The notes: generated by a model from the letters alone, not told the origin. A stretch of DNA of 9,826 nucleotides from Chloroflexota bacterium (GCA_009843585.1 VYDC01000194.1:1-9826); one strand, 5' to 3'; positions 1 to 6,341 are shown, counted from the first letter of the stretch. A program made the numbers and translations.

Positions 1-69
1 CGCGCCGGCGGCGTCGCGGAGGCGGTGGGACGGCCGCTCCACCCGCTCGCGGCGGCGGCTCCCCGATGA
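1..69 (+). CDS. C-terminal end of an unidentified upstream gene (partial)
   Basis: The frame starting at base 1 is open for 22 codons and ends in TGA at 67-69. It reads as an Ala/Gly/Pro-rich tail (RAGGVAEAVGRPLHPLAAAA then PR). Third positions are almost all G or C, as in the other genes here, and the composition is more protein-like than the Arg-rich alternatives in the other two frames. The stop lies 13 bases before the GTG of scpA, so the two genes are probably co-transcribed. Too little is visible to name the product. The frame choice itself is an inference, because the scpA frame is also open to the window edge. Confidence 0.45.
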   Translation, partial: RAGGVAEAVGRPLHPLAAAAPR

Positions 70-82
70 GCGGGGGGCCCGT

Positions 83-913
83 GTGACGGCGCCCCGGGGG
101 CGGGAGGCGGCGGGCGCGGGGGCGCCGGAGCCCCCGGCCGACGCCGACGCGCCCGAGTTCGCGCTCAGGCTTCCCGCCTTCCACGGACCGCTCGACCTGC
201 TGCTGCACCTCATAGAGCGCCGGGAGCTCGACGTCACGGCGGTCTCGCTGCTCGAGGTCACGGAGCAGTACCTCGCACACCTGCGGGCGGGAGATCGCAT
301 CGACGTCGCGCGCCTCGCCGAGTTCATCGCGATCGGGGCCCGGCTGCTGCTCCTGAAGTCCCGCGCGCTGCTCCCCCGGCCCCCGGAGGAGGAGGACGGC
401 GCGGAGGAGGAGGACGCGGAGGCGCTCGTCGCCGCGCTGAGGGACTACAAGCGCTACCGGGACATCGCCGGCGAGCTCCGGTCGCGGGGCGCCGCCGGGC
501 GCTCCTATCGCCGCGAGGCGCCGCCGCCGGAGCGGCCGCCGGGGAGCGGGCTCGACGGCGTCGAGGTGGAGGCGCTGGCGGCCGTCTTCCGCGGCGTGCT
601 CGAGCGCCTCGCCGCCGAGCAGGACGCCGCGACGCCCCCCGTCCCCCGGGAGCGCGTCCGCCTGCGCGAGCGGATCGAGCTGCTCGTCGCCCGGCTGGAG
701 GAGGAACGCCGCCTCTCCTTCCGCCGCCTGCTGGAGGGATCGCGATCCCGGCTGCAGGTCGTCGTCGACTTCCTGGCCGTGCTGGAGCTCATCAAGGCGG
801 GCTTCGTCGAGGCGACGCAGAGCGTCCCCTTCGGCGACATCGAGCTCGAGCGCCGCGCCGGAGCGCTCCCGCCCGTGACCGCGCAGCTCAGTCTCGATCT
901 GCCCGACCAGTAG
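83..913 (+). CDS. scpA: Segregation and condensation protein A (ScpA)
   Basis: ScpA is the kleisin subunit of the bacterial SMC condensin complex. It bridges the SMC heads and binds ScpB to organise and segregate the chromosome. The 276-residue product has the family N-terminal signature FHGPLDLLLHLIERRELDV at about residues 33-51, the helix that contacts the SMC neck. A hydrophobic LLLLKSRALLP stretch follows. An acidic, low-complexity linker (EEEDGAEEED) and variable middle lead to the C-terminal winged helix, with VVVDFLAVLELIKAGFVEATQ and FGDIELE. Length is normal. The first ~25 residues are low-complexity, so the true start could be slightly downstream; GTG at 83 is chosen because it closely follows the preceding stop. 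scpB, the usual next gene, is absent. Confidence 0.95.
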   Translation: MTAPRGREAAGAGAPEPPADADAPEFALRLPAFHGPLDLLLHLIERRELDVTAVSLLEVTEQYLAHLRAGDRIDVARLAEFIAIGARLLLLKSRALLPRPPEEEDGAEEEDAEALVAALRDYKRYRDIAGELRSRGAAGRSYRREAPPPERPPGSGLDGVEVEALAAVFRGVLERLAAEQDAATPPVPRERVRLRERIELLVARLEEERRLSFRRLLEGSRSRLQVVVDFLAVLELIKAGFVEATQSVPFGDIELERRAGALPPVTAQLSLDLPDQ

Positions 914-940
914 CCCCGTGCCGCCCCGGGTGGGCGGTGC

Positions 941-946
941 TACGAT
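941..946 (+). promoter_or_regulatory. Putative -10 element upstream of ribF
   Basis: TACGAT sits in the 82-base gap between scpA and ribF and fits the TAnnnT actinobacterial -10 pattern. The same hexamer forms the -10 of the well-supported promoter at 5796-5825. No good -35 is visible. If used, it would give ribF-tyrS a promoter independent of scpA, with a 5' leader of about 40 bases. Confidence 0.35.
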
Positions 947-995
947 CGGCCCGTCCACCCGGTCCCGGTCGTTCGCGAAGGGATGCTGACCGCCC

Positions 996-1931
996 GTGCT
1001 GCTGGTCCGCGAGGAGTTGCGCCGTGGGGTTCCTCCCGGCGAGAGCGCGCTCACGGTGGGCGTCTTCGACGGCGTCCACCGCGGGCACGGCGCGCTCGTC
1101 GGGCGGCTGCTCAGCGAGGCCGGGGCGCGGCGCCTGACGCCGGGCGTGGTGACGTTCCACCCGAGTCCGATCTCCGTCCTCCGGCCCGACATCTCGCTCG
1201 CCTACCTCGAGTCGCTCGAGCGCCGGGTGGAGCTGCTCGGCGATCTCGGGGCCGCCTTCGTGGCGGTCGTGAGCTTCACCTCGGAGCTCGCGCAGGTCAG
1301 CGCCGGGGAGTTCGTGCGGCTGCTCGCGGAGGAGGCGCGCGCCCGCCTGCTCGTCGTGGGCGGCGACTTCGCCCTGGGGCGCGGACGCGAGGGGACGGCT
1401 GAGCGCCTCGCCGAGCTCGCCGAGCCCCGGGGCGTCGAGGTCATCACCGTGGGGCTCGTGGACGAGGACGGGGGCAAGGTCTCCTCCACGCGCATCCGCC
1501 AGGCGCTGGCCGCGGGCGAGATGGAGGCAGTCCACAGGCTCCTCGGGCGCCCCTACTCGCTGCGAGGCCCCGTTCTCCGCGGCGACGAGCGCGGCCGGTC
1601 CATAGGGTTCCCGACCCTGAACATCGGCGTCAGCCCCGACCGCGCGCTGCCGCCGAACGGCGTCTACGTCTGCCGCGCGTGGGTCGGCGGTCAGCACCAC
1701 AACGCGGTCACGAACATCGGGGTCCGGCCCACCTTCGACGGATCCAGCCGGCAGGTGGAGACGCACCTCCTGGACTTCTCGGGAGATCTCTACGGCGAGC
1801 ACGCCTCCGTCGATCTCCTGCACCGGCTCAGGGAGGAGCGGCGCTTCCCGGGTCCCGACGGCCTGATCGCGCAGATCCGCCGGGACGTCGCCGAGAGCCG
1901 GCGCTACCTCGCCTCGCGGGTGCCGGCGTGA
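996..1931 (+). CDS. ribF: Bifunctional riboflavin kinase / FAD synthetase (RibF)
   Basis: This cytosolic enzyme phosphorylates riboflavin to FMN and adenylates FMN to FAD. The 311-residue product has both domains. The N-terminal FMN adenylyltransferase domain carries GVFDGVHRGH (residues 22-31, nucleotidyl-transferase HxGH type), VTFHP (52-56), VVGGDFALGRGREGT (120-134) and SSTRIR (163-168). The C-terminal flavokinase domain carries GRSIGFPTLN (200-209, metal and ATP site), NIGVRPTF (240-247) and VETHLLDF (254-261), whose Glu255 corresponds to the family's catalytic base. Length is typical of prokaryotic RibF. The GTG start is preceded by GAAGGGAT about 12 bases upstream, rather far but the best site available. 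Its stop overlaps the putative GTG of tyrS. ribF often lies beside truB, which is not the case here. Confidence 0.96.
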   Translation: MLLVREELRRGVPPGESALTVGVFDGVHRGHGALVGRLLSEAGARRLTPGVVTFHPSPISVLRPDISLAYLESLERRVELLGDLGAAFVAVVSFTSELAQVSAGEFVRLLAEEARARLLVVGGDFALGRGREGTAERLAELAEPRGVEVITVGLVDEDGGKVSSTRIRQALAAGEMEAVHRLLGRPYSLRGPVLRGDERGRSIGFPTLNIGVSPDRALPPNGVYVCRAWVGGQHHNAVTNIGVRPTFDGSSRQVETHLLDFSGDLYGEHASVDLLHRLREERRFPGPDGLIAQIRRDVAESRRYLASRVPA

Positions 1932-3157
1932 GCCGGGGCATGGCCCCGGTCGAGGATCAGCTCGCCGCGCTGCTGCGCGGGACGGAGTTCGGCGACGAGC
2001 CGACCAGGCGGGTGATGGAGGCCGAGCTCCGCGAGCGCCTCGCGGAAGGCCGCCCGCTGCGCGTGTACTGCGGCTACGACCCGACCGCGGTCGACCTGCA
2101 CCTCGGCCACACGCTGACGATGCGCAAGCTGCGCACCTTCCAGGACCTCGGCCACGAGGTGACGTTCCTGATCGGCAACTTCACGACCCTCGTCGGCGAC
2201 CCCTCCGACGCCGACAGGACGCGCCCGATGCTCTCACCGGAGGAGATCGAGGAGAACAGCCGGACCTACGTGGACCAGGCGTTCCGCATCCTCGACCGCG
2301 AGCGCACGATCGTGCGGCGCAATGCGGACTGGCTCGGCGCGCTCAGCTTCGGCGACGTGCTGCGGGTCGCCTCGCACTTCACCGTGGCGCAGTTCCTCGA
2401 GCGCGACAATCTGGCGCGCCGCTTCGAGCGGCACGACCCGATCCACATCAGCGAGTTCCTCTACGCGCTGATGCAGGCCTACGACGCGGTCGCGATGGAG
2501 ACCGACGTGCAGGTGGGCGGCAGCGACCAGCTCTTCAACCTCATGGCCGGCCGCGTGCTGCAGCGCGAGTACGGCCAGCGGCCGCAGGTAGCGATCACGT
2601 TGCCGCTCCTGAGCGGCACCGACGGCAACCTGAAGATGTCCAAGTCGCTCGGCAACCACATCGGGATCGACGAGCCCCCGAACGACCTGTTCGGGAAGGT
2701 GATGTCGATCCCGGACTCCTCGCTGCGCAGCTACTTCACGCTGCTCACGGACCTCCCCGACGTCGAGGTCGAGGCGCTGCTGGCCGGCGCGCCGATGGAG
2801 GCCAAGAAGCGGCTCGCCCTCGAGATCACGGCGGGCCTGCACGGCTCCTCGGCCGCCGAGGCCGCCCGCGGCTACTTCGAGTCGACGATCCAGCGGCGCG
2901 AGACCCCCTCCGAGATGCCCGAGTACGCGCTCGACGGCGAGGCGCCCGAGGGGGAGCGCTCGCTCCTCCGCGTGCTGGCCGCCTCCGGGCTCGCCGCGAG
3001 CAGCGCCGAGGCGAGGCGGCTCGTGGCGCAGGGCGCCGTCCGGGTCAACGGAGAGCGCGCCCTCGAGGCGGCGCGCCCGCTCTCGCCCGGCGACGAGCTG
3101 CGCGTCGGCCCCAGGCGCTTCCTGCGGGTCGTCGCCGGGGCGGGGCGCGGCGCCTGA
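1928..3157 (+). CDS. tyrS: Tyrosine--tRNA ligase
   Basis: This class I aminoacyl-tRNA synthetase charges tRNA-Tyr with tyrosine using ATP. The 409-residue product shows the Rossmann fold opening YCGYDPTAVDLHLGH, with the HIGH-type motif HLGH at 58-61. The tyrosine pocket motif YALMQAYD lies at 179-186, GGSDQ at 197-201, and the KMSKS loop at 236-240. A C-terminal S4 RNA-binding domain spans roughly 345-402 (LLRVLAASGL, ARRLVAQGAVRVNG). The layout matches the TyrZ-like bacterial group. GTG at 1928 overlaps the ribF stop by four bases, which suggests translational coupling. ATG at 1940 is an equally acceptable start and would shorten the product by four residues. Neither has a clear Shine-Dalgarno. 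I see no T-box leader. Confidence 0.96.
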   Translation: MSRGMAPVEDQLAALLRGTEFGDEPTRRVMEAELRERLAEGRPLRVYCGYDPTAVDLHLGHTLTMRKLRTFQDLGHEVTFLIGNFTTLVGDPSDADRTRPMLSPEEIEENSRTYVDQAFRILDRERTIVRRNADWLGALSFGDVLRVASHFTVAQFLERDNLARRFERHDPIHISEFLYALMQAYDAVAMETDVQVGGSDQLFNLMAGRVLQREYGQRPQVAITLPLLSGTDGNLKMSKSLGNHIGIDEPPNDLFGKVMSIPDSSLRSYFTLLTDLPDVEVEALLAGAPMEAKKRLALEITAGLHGSSAAEAARGYFESTIQRRETPSEMPEYALDGEAPEGERSLLRVLAASGLAASSAEARRLVAQGAVRVNGERALEAARPLSPGDELRVGPRRFLRVVAGAGRGA

Positions 3158-3162
3158 TTTGG

Positions 3163-3187
3163 TAAGGTACGCCGGTGGTGGCGGGGG
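3163..3187 (+). promoter_or_regulatory. Putative -10 and ribosome binding site for the 161-residue protein
   Basis: TAAGGT at 3163-3168 lies in a short AT-rich island immediately after the tyrS stop and fits the TAnnnT -10 form. A GGGGG run at 3183-3187 lies six bases before the ATG at 3194 and acts as a plausible Shine-Dalgarno. No -35 is recognisable, so read-through from tyrS remains possible. Confidence 0.35.
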
Positions 3188-3193
3188 CCGCGG

Positions 3194-3679
3194 ATGCTCG
3201 ATGGCGGGTTCGACGTCGACGTCGATCACATCGCCCGGACGATCGCAGAGGCGGAGATCGTCTGTCTCTACTTCCCGCTGCTGCGCACGACGCTGCTCAT
3301 CGATGCGCGAACCACGGCGAGCGTCGGCCCCCTCGTGCGCCTGGTCCCGATCGCCGCGAGCGCGGGCGAGCGCCTGCGCTCGCTGAGGCGCCTGCGCTCC
3401 CAGCTCCCGCGCCCTGAGTCCATCACCACCATCCTCTGGACGCGGCGCGTGGCGGCGCTCCGGGGCCTCGGCGTCTGGAGGTGCCTCGCCGAGCGCCTCG
3501 CCACGACCGGCGACGGCTCCGTCATCGGGCGGGCCGAGGCCTGCCTCGACGAGCTCGCCGTGCTGGAGAGGCGCGAGCTCAGGCGCGCGCTCACCGGCGA
3601 GCAGCACCGCACGCTCTGGGGGCGCCCCGGTCTCGGCGACGCGGCCGCGGGCGGCTCCTCGGGCGACGCGATCCCGTAG
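3194..3679 (+). CDS. Conserved-looking protein of unknown function, 161 residues
   Basis: I do not recognise a named family. The product is soluble, with no signal peptide or membrane segment. It opens with alternating Asp (MLDGGFDVDVDHIARTI), followed by a probable beta-rich stretch containing EIVCLYFPLLRTTLLIDAR and GPLVRLVPIAASAGERLRSL. A basic LRRLRSQLPRPESITTILW segment comes next, then a helical C-terminal half (RRVAALRGLGVWRCLAERL, ACLDELAVLERRELRRAL). The last ~20 residues are Gly/Ala-rich and probably disordered. ATG at 3194 is the only plausible start in this frame and has a G-rich binding site. Codon use matches its neighbours. It lies 36 bases after tyrS and is convergent with the EF-G-like gene. 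The regular structure and GC3 bias support a real gene. Confidence 0.8.
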   Translation: MLDGGFDVDVDHIARTIAEAEIVCLYFPLLRTTLLIDARTTASVGPLVRLVPIAASAGERLRSLRRLRSQLPRPESITTILWTRRVAALRGLGVWRCLAERLATTGDGSVIGRAEACLDELAVLERRELRRALTGEQHRTLWGRPGLGDAAAGGSSGDAIP

Positions 3680-3685
3680 CCGGCT

Positions 3686-3716
3686 GAGGCCGCCGGCCGG
3701 GCAGCGCGGCCGCCTC
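3686..3716. terminator. Hairpin between convergent genes, possible bidirectional terminator
   Basis: GAGGCCGCCG (3686-3695) and CGGCCGCCTC (3707-3716) are inverted repeats matching at nine of ten positions with an 11-base loop. The hairpin fills most of the 39-base gap between two convergent stop codons, the expected place for a shared terminator. There is no T-run on either strand, so intrinsic termination is not certain. Confidence 0.4.
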
Positions 3717-3718
3717 CC

Positions 3719-5767
3719 CTACGACGCGGCGGCGGCGAGCTCCTTCAGGACCTGCTCCTGGACGTGCGCGGGGACGTCCGAGTAGCGCGCGAACTCCAGC
3801 GAGAAGCGGCCCCGCGCCCCGGTCAGCGCCCGCACGTCCGCGGCGTACCGCTGCACCTCGGCGAGCGGCGCCTCGGCGGTGACGGCGGAGAAGACGCCGT
3901 CGGGCTCGACGCCGTGGACCTGCGCCCGGCGCCCGTTGAGATCGCTCATCACGTCGCCCAGGTTGTCGCTCGGCGTGCGGATGACGAGCCGCACGATCGG
4001 CTCGAGCAGCTGGGGTCGCGCGTCGAGGATCCCCTGCCGGAGCGCCTGCGACGCGGCGATCTTGAAGGCCATCTCCGAGGAGTCGACGGAGTGGGACGAG
4101 CCGTCGACCAGCGTCACCCGCAGGTCGACCACCGGCGAGTGCGCGACGGGGCCGTCGGGGAGGGTCTCGGCGATCCCCTTCTCGACCGCGGGAATGAACT
4201 GGCGCGGCACGTTGCCGCCGACGACCTTCTGGTTGAACTCGAAGCCGTCGCCCCGCGTCAGCGGCTCGAGCTGGATGACGACGTGCCCGTACTGGCCGTG
4301 GCCGCCGGTCTGCTTCTTGTGCTTGTACTCGGCGCGCGCCGACGCGCTGATCGTCTCCCGGTAGGGGACGCGCGGAACCGCCATATCGACGTCGACGCCG
4401 AAGTTCTGGGCGAGCCGGGCCGACACGTCGGCGACCTGCGCGTCGCCGAGGGTGAGCATCACGAGCTCGGCGGTGTCGGGATCGCGCTCGACGCGGATGG
4501 TGGGATCCTGCTCGCGGATGCGCGCAAGCGCGGTCGAGAGCTTGTCGACGTCCGACTTCGTGCGCGGCTGGATCGCCGTCCGGTAGGCGGGGACCGGGAA
4601 CGGGATCTCGACGACGCGCACCGACTCGGCCTCGGAGCCCACGAGCGAGTCGCCGGTCAGGGTGTGCTGGAGCTTCGCCGCGACGCCGATGTCGCCGGCG
4701 ACGAGAGCGGGCACCTCGATCTGCTCCTTGCCCCGCTGGATGTAGAGGTGGCCGAGGCGCTCCGTCTGTCCGCGCTGCACGTTGAACGGGTGCGCGTCGG
4801 CGCTCAGGGTTCCGGAGAGGATGCGCAGGAAGGTGAGGCGCCCGACGAAGGCGTCGGCGGTCGTCTTGAAGACGATCGCGACGACCGGCCCGTCCTCGGT
4901 CGTCGCGATCGTGCCGTCCTCGGTGGCGTGCTCACGGCCGAGGGGCGAGGGGGCGTAGGTCGCGACGGCGTCCAGCAGCGCGGCGATGCCGATCCCCTCC
5001 TTCGCGGAGGTCGGGACGACGGGGACGACCTCGCCGGCCGCGAGGGCGGCGGCGAGCGCGGCGCCGAGCGCCTCGGGGGTCACCTCCTCGCCCTCGAGGT
5101 AGGCGGTCAGGAGGTCGTCGTCGGTCTCGGCGACGGCTTCGACGAGCTGCTCCTGCGCGGCCTCGATCGCGTCGGCGAGGTCGTCGCCCGGGTCGGAGGC
5201 CTCGCCGCCGCTGCCCGGGCGCAGCCGTCCGCTCACCAGGTCGACGATCCCGGAGAAGGACGCCGCCTCGCCGGCCGGGATCGCGAGCGGCACCAGGTGC
5301 TGCCCGAAGCGCTCGCGGAGAGAGTCGAGCACGCGCTGGAAGTTGGCGTTCTCGCGATCCATGCGGTTCACCACGACGAGACGCGGCAGGCCTGAGCGCT
5401 CGGCGTGCTCCCAGGCGACCTCCGTGCCCCCCTCGATCCCCGCCACGGCGTCGACGACGACGAGCGCCGCGTCGGCCGCATGCACGCCGCAGGCCACATC
5501 GCCCTCGAAGTCCGGCGAGCCTGGCGTGTCTATGACGTTGAGCCGCGTCTCCCCCCACTCGACGGGGAGCATGGCGAGGGAGATGGAGTAGCGGTGCCTG
5601 TGCTCGAGCGGGTCGAAGTCGCCGACGGTGTTCCCCGCGTCGACGGATCCCGCCCGGTCGATCGCACCCGACTGGAGCAGCATCGACTCGCCGAGCGTGG
5701 TCTTCCCGGCGCCGTGGTGACCGAGCAGAACGACGTTCCGAAGCTGTCCAGAGGCGTACGCGCGCAT
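3719..5767 (-). CDS. fusA2: Elongation factor G-like translational GTPase (EF-G2 type)
   Basis: The 682-residue product has the full five-domain EF-G architecture. In the G domain: P-loop GHHGAGKT (16-23), switch II DTPGSPDF (80-87), NRMD (134-137) and SAK (254-256). Domain II spans about 290-380. Domain III is about 385-460. Domain IV contains HKKQTGGHGQYGH (483-495) and SHSVDSSEMAFKIAAS (558-573), retaining tip residue His559. Domain V is about 590-670. Canonical EF-G has DTPGH; here the catalytic His position is Ser84, and the RGITI switch I motif is replaced by HRYSIS (58-63). These changes match the EF-G2/FusA2 group of accessory EF-G paralogues rather than the essential factor. Family members are described as GTP-binding proteins with weak or no ribosome-stimulated hydrolysis. 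The in vivo role is unclear. ATG at 5767 is chosen because it follows a poly-G site and a good promoter; an upstream in-frame ATG at 5797 falls inside the -10. Confidence 0.93.
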   Translation of the reverse strand: MRAYASGQLRNVVLLGHHGAGKTTLGESMLLQSGAIDRAGSVDAGNTVGDFDPLEHRHRYSISLAMLPVEWGETRLNVIDTPGSPDFEGDVACGVHAADAALVVVDAVAGIEGGTEVAWEHAERSGLPRLVVVNRMDRENANFQRVLDSLRERFGQHLVPLAIPAGEAASFSGIVDLVSGRLRPGSGGEASDPGDDLADAIEAAQEQLVEAVAETDDDLLTAYLEGEEVTPEALGAALAAALAAGEVVPVVPTSAKEGIGIAALLDAVATYAPSPLGREHATEDGTIATTEDGPVVAIVFKTTADAFVGRLTFLRILSGTLSADAHPFNVQRGQTERLGHLYIQRGKEQIEVPALVAGDIGVAAKLQHTLTGDSLVGSEAESVRVVEIPFPVPAYRTAIQPRTKSDVDKLSTALARIREQDPTIRVERDPDTAELVMLTLGDAQVADVSARLAQNFGVDVDMAVPRVPYRETISASARAEYKHKKQTGGHGQYGHVVIQLEPLTRGDGFEFNQKVVGGNVPRQFIPAVEKGIAETLPDGPVAHSPVVDLRVTLVDGSSHSVDSSEMAFKIAASQALRQGILDARPQLLEPIVRLVIRTPSDNLGDVMSDLNGRRAQVHGVEPDGVFSAVTAEAPLAEVQRYAADVRALTGARGRFSLEFARYSDVPAHVQEQVLKELAAAAS

Positions 5768-5773
5768 CGATGT

Positions 5774-5780
5774 CCCCCCC
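5774..5780 (-). promoter_or_regulatory. Poly-G Shine-Dalgarno that fixes the EF-G-like start
   Basis: Seven consecutive G residues on the reverse strand end six bases before ATG 5767. This is the best-placed ribosome binding site upstream and argues for the 682-residue form over longer in-frame versions, whose extra N-terminus would be low-complexity Arg/Pro/Ala sequence. Confidence 0.6.
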
Positions 5781-5795
5781 GCCGAGTGAGCGCGC

Positions 5796-5825
5796 ATCGT
5801 ACTGTGCCGCTCGCCGGGCCCACAA
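5796..5825 (-). promoter_or_regulatory. Promoter of the EF-G-like gene (TTGTGG-N18-TACGAT)
   Basis: On the reverse strand, TTGTGG (5820-5825) is followed after 18 bases by TACGAT (5796-5801). Each hexamer has two mismatches to the TTGACA/TATAAT consensus. Transcription would start near 5789-5790, giving a short leader of about 22 bases that contains the poly-G ribosome binding site. Confidence 0.6.
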
Positions 5826-5902
5826 CGGCGGCGCAGGCCGACGCGGACGGCCGGGGCGGCCGGACGCCACGGGCTCGGGCGCCGCCGCCGGCGCGCCGAG
5901 TG

Positions 5903-5916
5903 GCGGATGAATCCGC
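5903..5916. repeat. Perfect dyad GCGGAT-GA-ATCCGC
   Basis: Six-base arms are separated by two bases. The spacer is too short for a stable RNA hairpin, so if functional it would be a protein-binding site. It lies about 80 bases upstream of the EF-G-like -35 and 166 bases before the -10 of the small gene. Chance occurrence is quite possible. Confidence 0.3.
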
Positions 5917-6052
5917 GGCGCCGATCCCGGTCGTATATCGTAGTGGGCGGGTTCGGATGAGGCGCCGGAGGGGATTCGGCGGCACCCCATCCGCCCCGGC
6001 CCATACTACCCCGTGCCGAGCCGGCGGATCCGAGCGGGTTCGCGGCCGGCTC

Positions 6053-6073
6053 CGCGGCGCCGGCGGCGCCGCG
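6053..6073. promoter_or_regulatory. 21-base GC-rich dyad just upstream of the small protein -10
   Basis: CGCGGCGCC (6053-6061) and GGCGCCGCG (6065-6073) form perfect nine-base arms around GGC. The dyad covers the place where a -35 box would sit for the -10 at 6082-6087, so it could be an operator. In sequence this GC-rich a chance dyad cannot be excluded. Confidence 0.3.
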
Positions 6074-6081
6074 CGGGCCGG

Positions 6082-6087
6082 TATGGT
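6082..6087 (+). promoter_or_regulatory. -10 element implying a leaderless transcript for the 55-residue protein
   Basis: TATGGT fits TAnnnT and ends six bases before the GTG at 6094, so the expected transcription start coincides with the first base of the start codon. This is the standard geometry of leaderless genes in actinobacteria. There is no obvious -35. Confidence 0.45.
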
Positions 6088-6093
6088 GGCGGC

Positions 6094-6261
6094 GTGTGCG
6101 ACGCGGGCGGCGGCCGCCGCTGGCCCTTCCACGCGCGGGCGAACTGGCGCAGCTACGACGCGCCGTTTCACGTCAAGCTTCGCCTCACGGCGCGCAACAA
6201 CTGGCTGAAGATCGTCAACTGGTCGCTCTGCTGCGGCCACGGCGGCGAGCCGGGCTGCTGA
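6094..6261 (+). CDS. Small Cys/His-containing protein ending in CCGHGGEPGC, 55 residues
   Basis: From GTG 6094 the product begins MCDAGGGRRWPFHARANW, continues YDAPFHVKLRLTARNNWLKI and ends LCCGHGGEPGC. It has four Cys (2, 46, 47, 55), three His (13, 26, 49) and four Trp, with the last residue a Cys. The Trp/Asn/His-rich sequence is unlike the Arg/Ala/Gly noise of shadow frames here, which supports coding. The CCG-x(4)-PGC tail could bind metal or form a disulfide. I know no characterised function. There is no signal peptide or membrane helix, so it is probably cytosolic. A longer start at ATG 6013 would add an Arg-rich run and is less likely. It has a leaderless-type promoter and is followed by a hairpin and an acyl-CoA dehydrogenase gene, 80 bases away. 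Confidence 0.7.
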   Translation: MCDAGGGRRWPFHARANWRSYDAPFHVKLRLTARNNWLKIVNWSLCCGHGGEPGC

Positions 6262-6276
6262 GGCGTGCCGCCGAGA

Positions 6277-6293
6277 GCGCCCGGTCCGGGCGC
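6277..6293 (+). terminator. GC hairpin after the small protein gene
   Basis: GCGCCCGG (6277-6284) and CCGGGCGC (6286-6293) are perfect inverted repeats around one T, folding as a six-base stem with a five-base loop. It lies 15 bases after the stop. No T-tract follows, so it may be a terminator, a pause or an mRNA-protecting hairpin before the next gene. Confidence 0.4.
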
Positions 6294-6341
6294 CACGGAG
6301 TAGGCCCAGCCGGCGGGGCGCCGGGACGGGGGCGGGATCGG

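Larger units (their letters stand above)
5768..6093. other. Divergent intergenic region between the EF-G-like gene and the small protein gene
   Basis: This 326-base stretch separates two divergent genes. Open frames crossing it translate to Arg/Pro/Ala-rich low-complexity sequence with no recognisable domain, so I call no gene. It holds the EF-G-like promoter at 5796-5825, a dyad GCGGATGAATCCGC at 5903-5916, an AT-rich patch around 5931-5943, a 21-base GC-rich dyad at 6053-6073 and a -10-like TATGGT at 6082-6087. No tRNA, riboswitch or repeat family is recognisable. Confidence 0.6.

Noticed and set aside
2234..3607. Long reverse open frame across tyrS and the 161-residue gene (457 codons)
   Set aside because: It is a shadow frame opposite clear tyrS coding. 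The translation is repetitive Arg/Glu/Ala/His with no recognisable motif.
3764..5395. Long forward open frame opposite the EF-G-like gene (543 codons)
   Set aside because: It is an antisense shadow produced by high GC content. It has Arg/Asp/Val/Gly-rich composition and no domain, while the reverse strand encodes an unmistakable EF-G.
5937..5942. Second TACGAT on the reverse strand as a distal promoter of the EF-G-like gene
   Set aside because: No -35-like hexamer is present at 16-18 bases, and a stronger complete promoter lies closer to the gene.
5768..6004. N-terminal extension of the EF-G-like protein up to 79 residues longer
   Set aside because: The extra sequence is Arg/Pro/Ala low complexity. 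It crosses the TTGTGG-N18-TACGAT promoter, and ATG 5767 has a much better ribosome binding site.
6013..6093. ATG 6013 as start of the small protein
   Set aside because: It would add 27 mostly Arg/Gly/Pro residues, including an RRRRRR run, and extend through the dyad and -10. GTG 6094 fits promoter geometry better.
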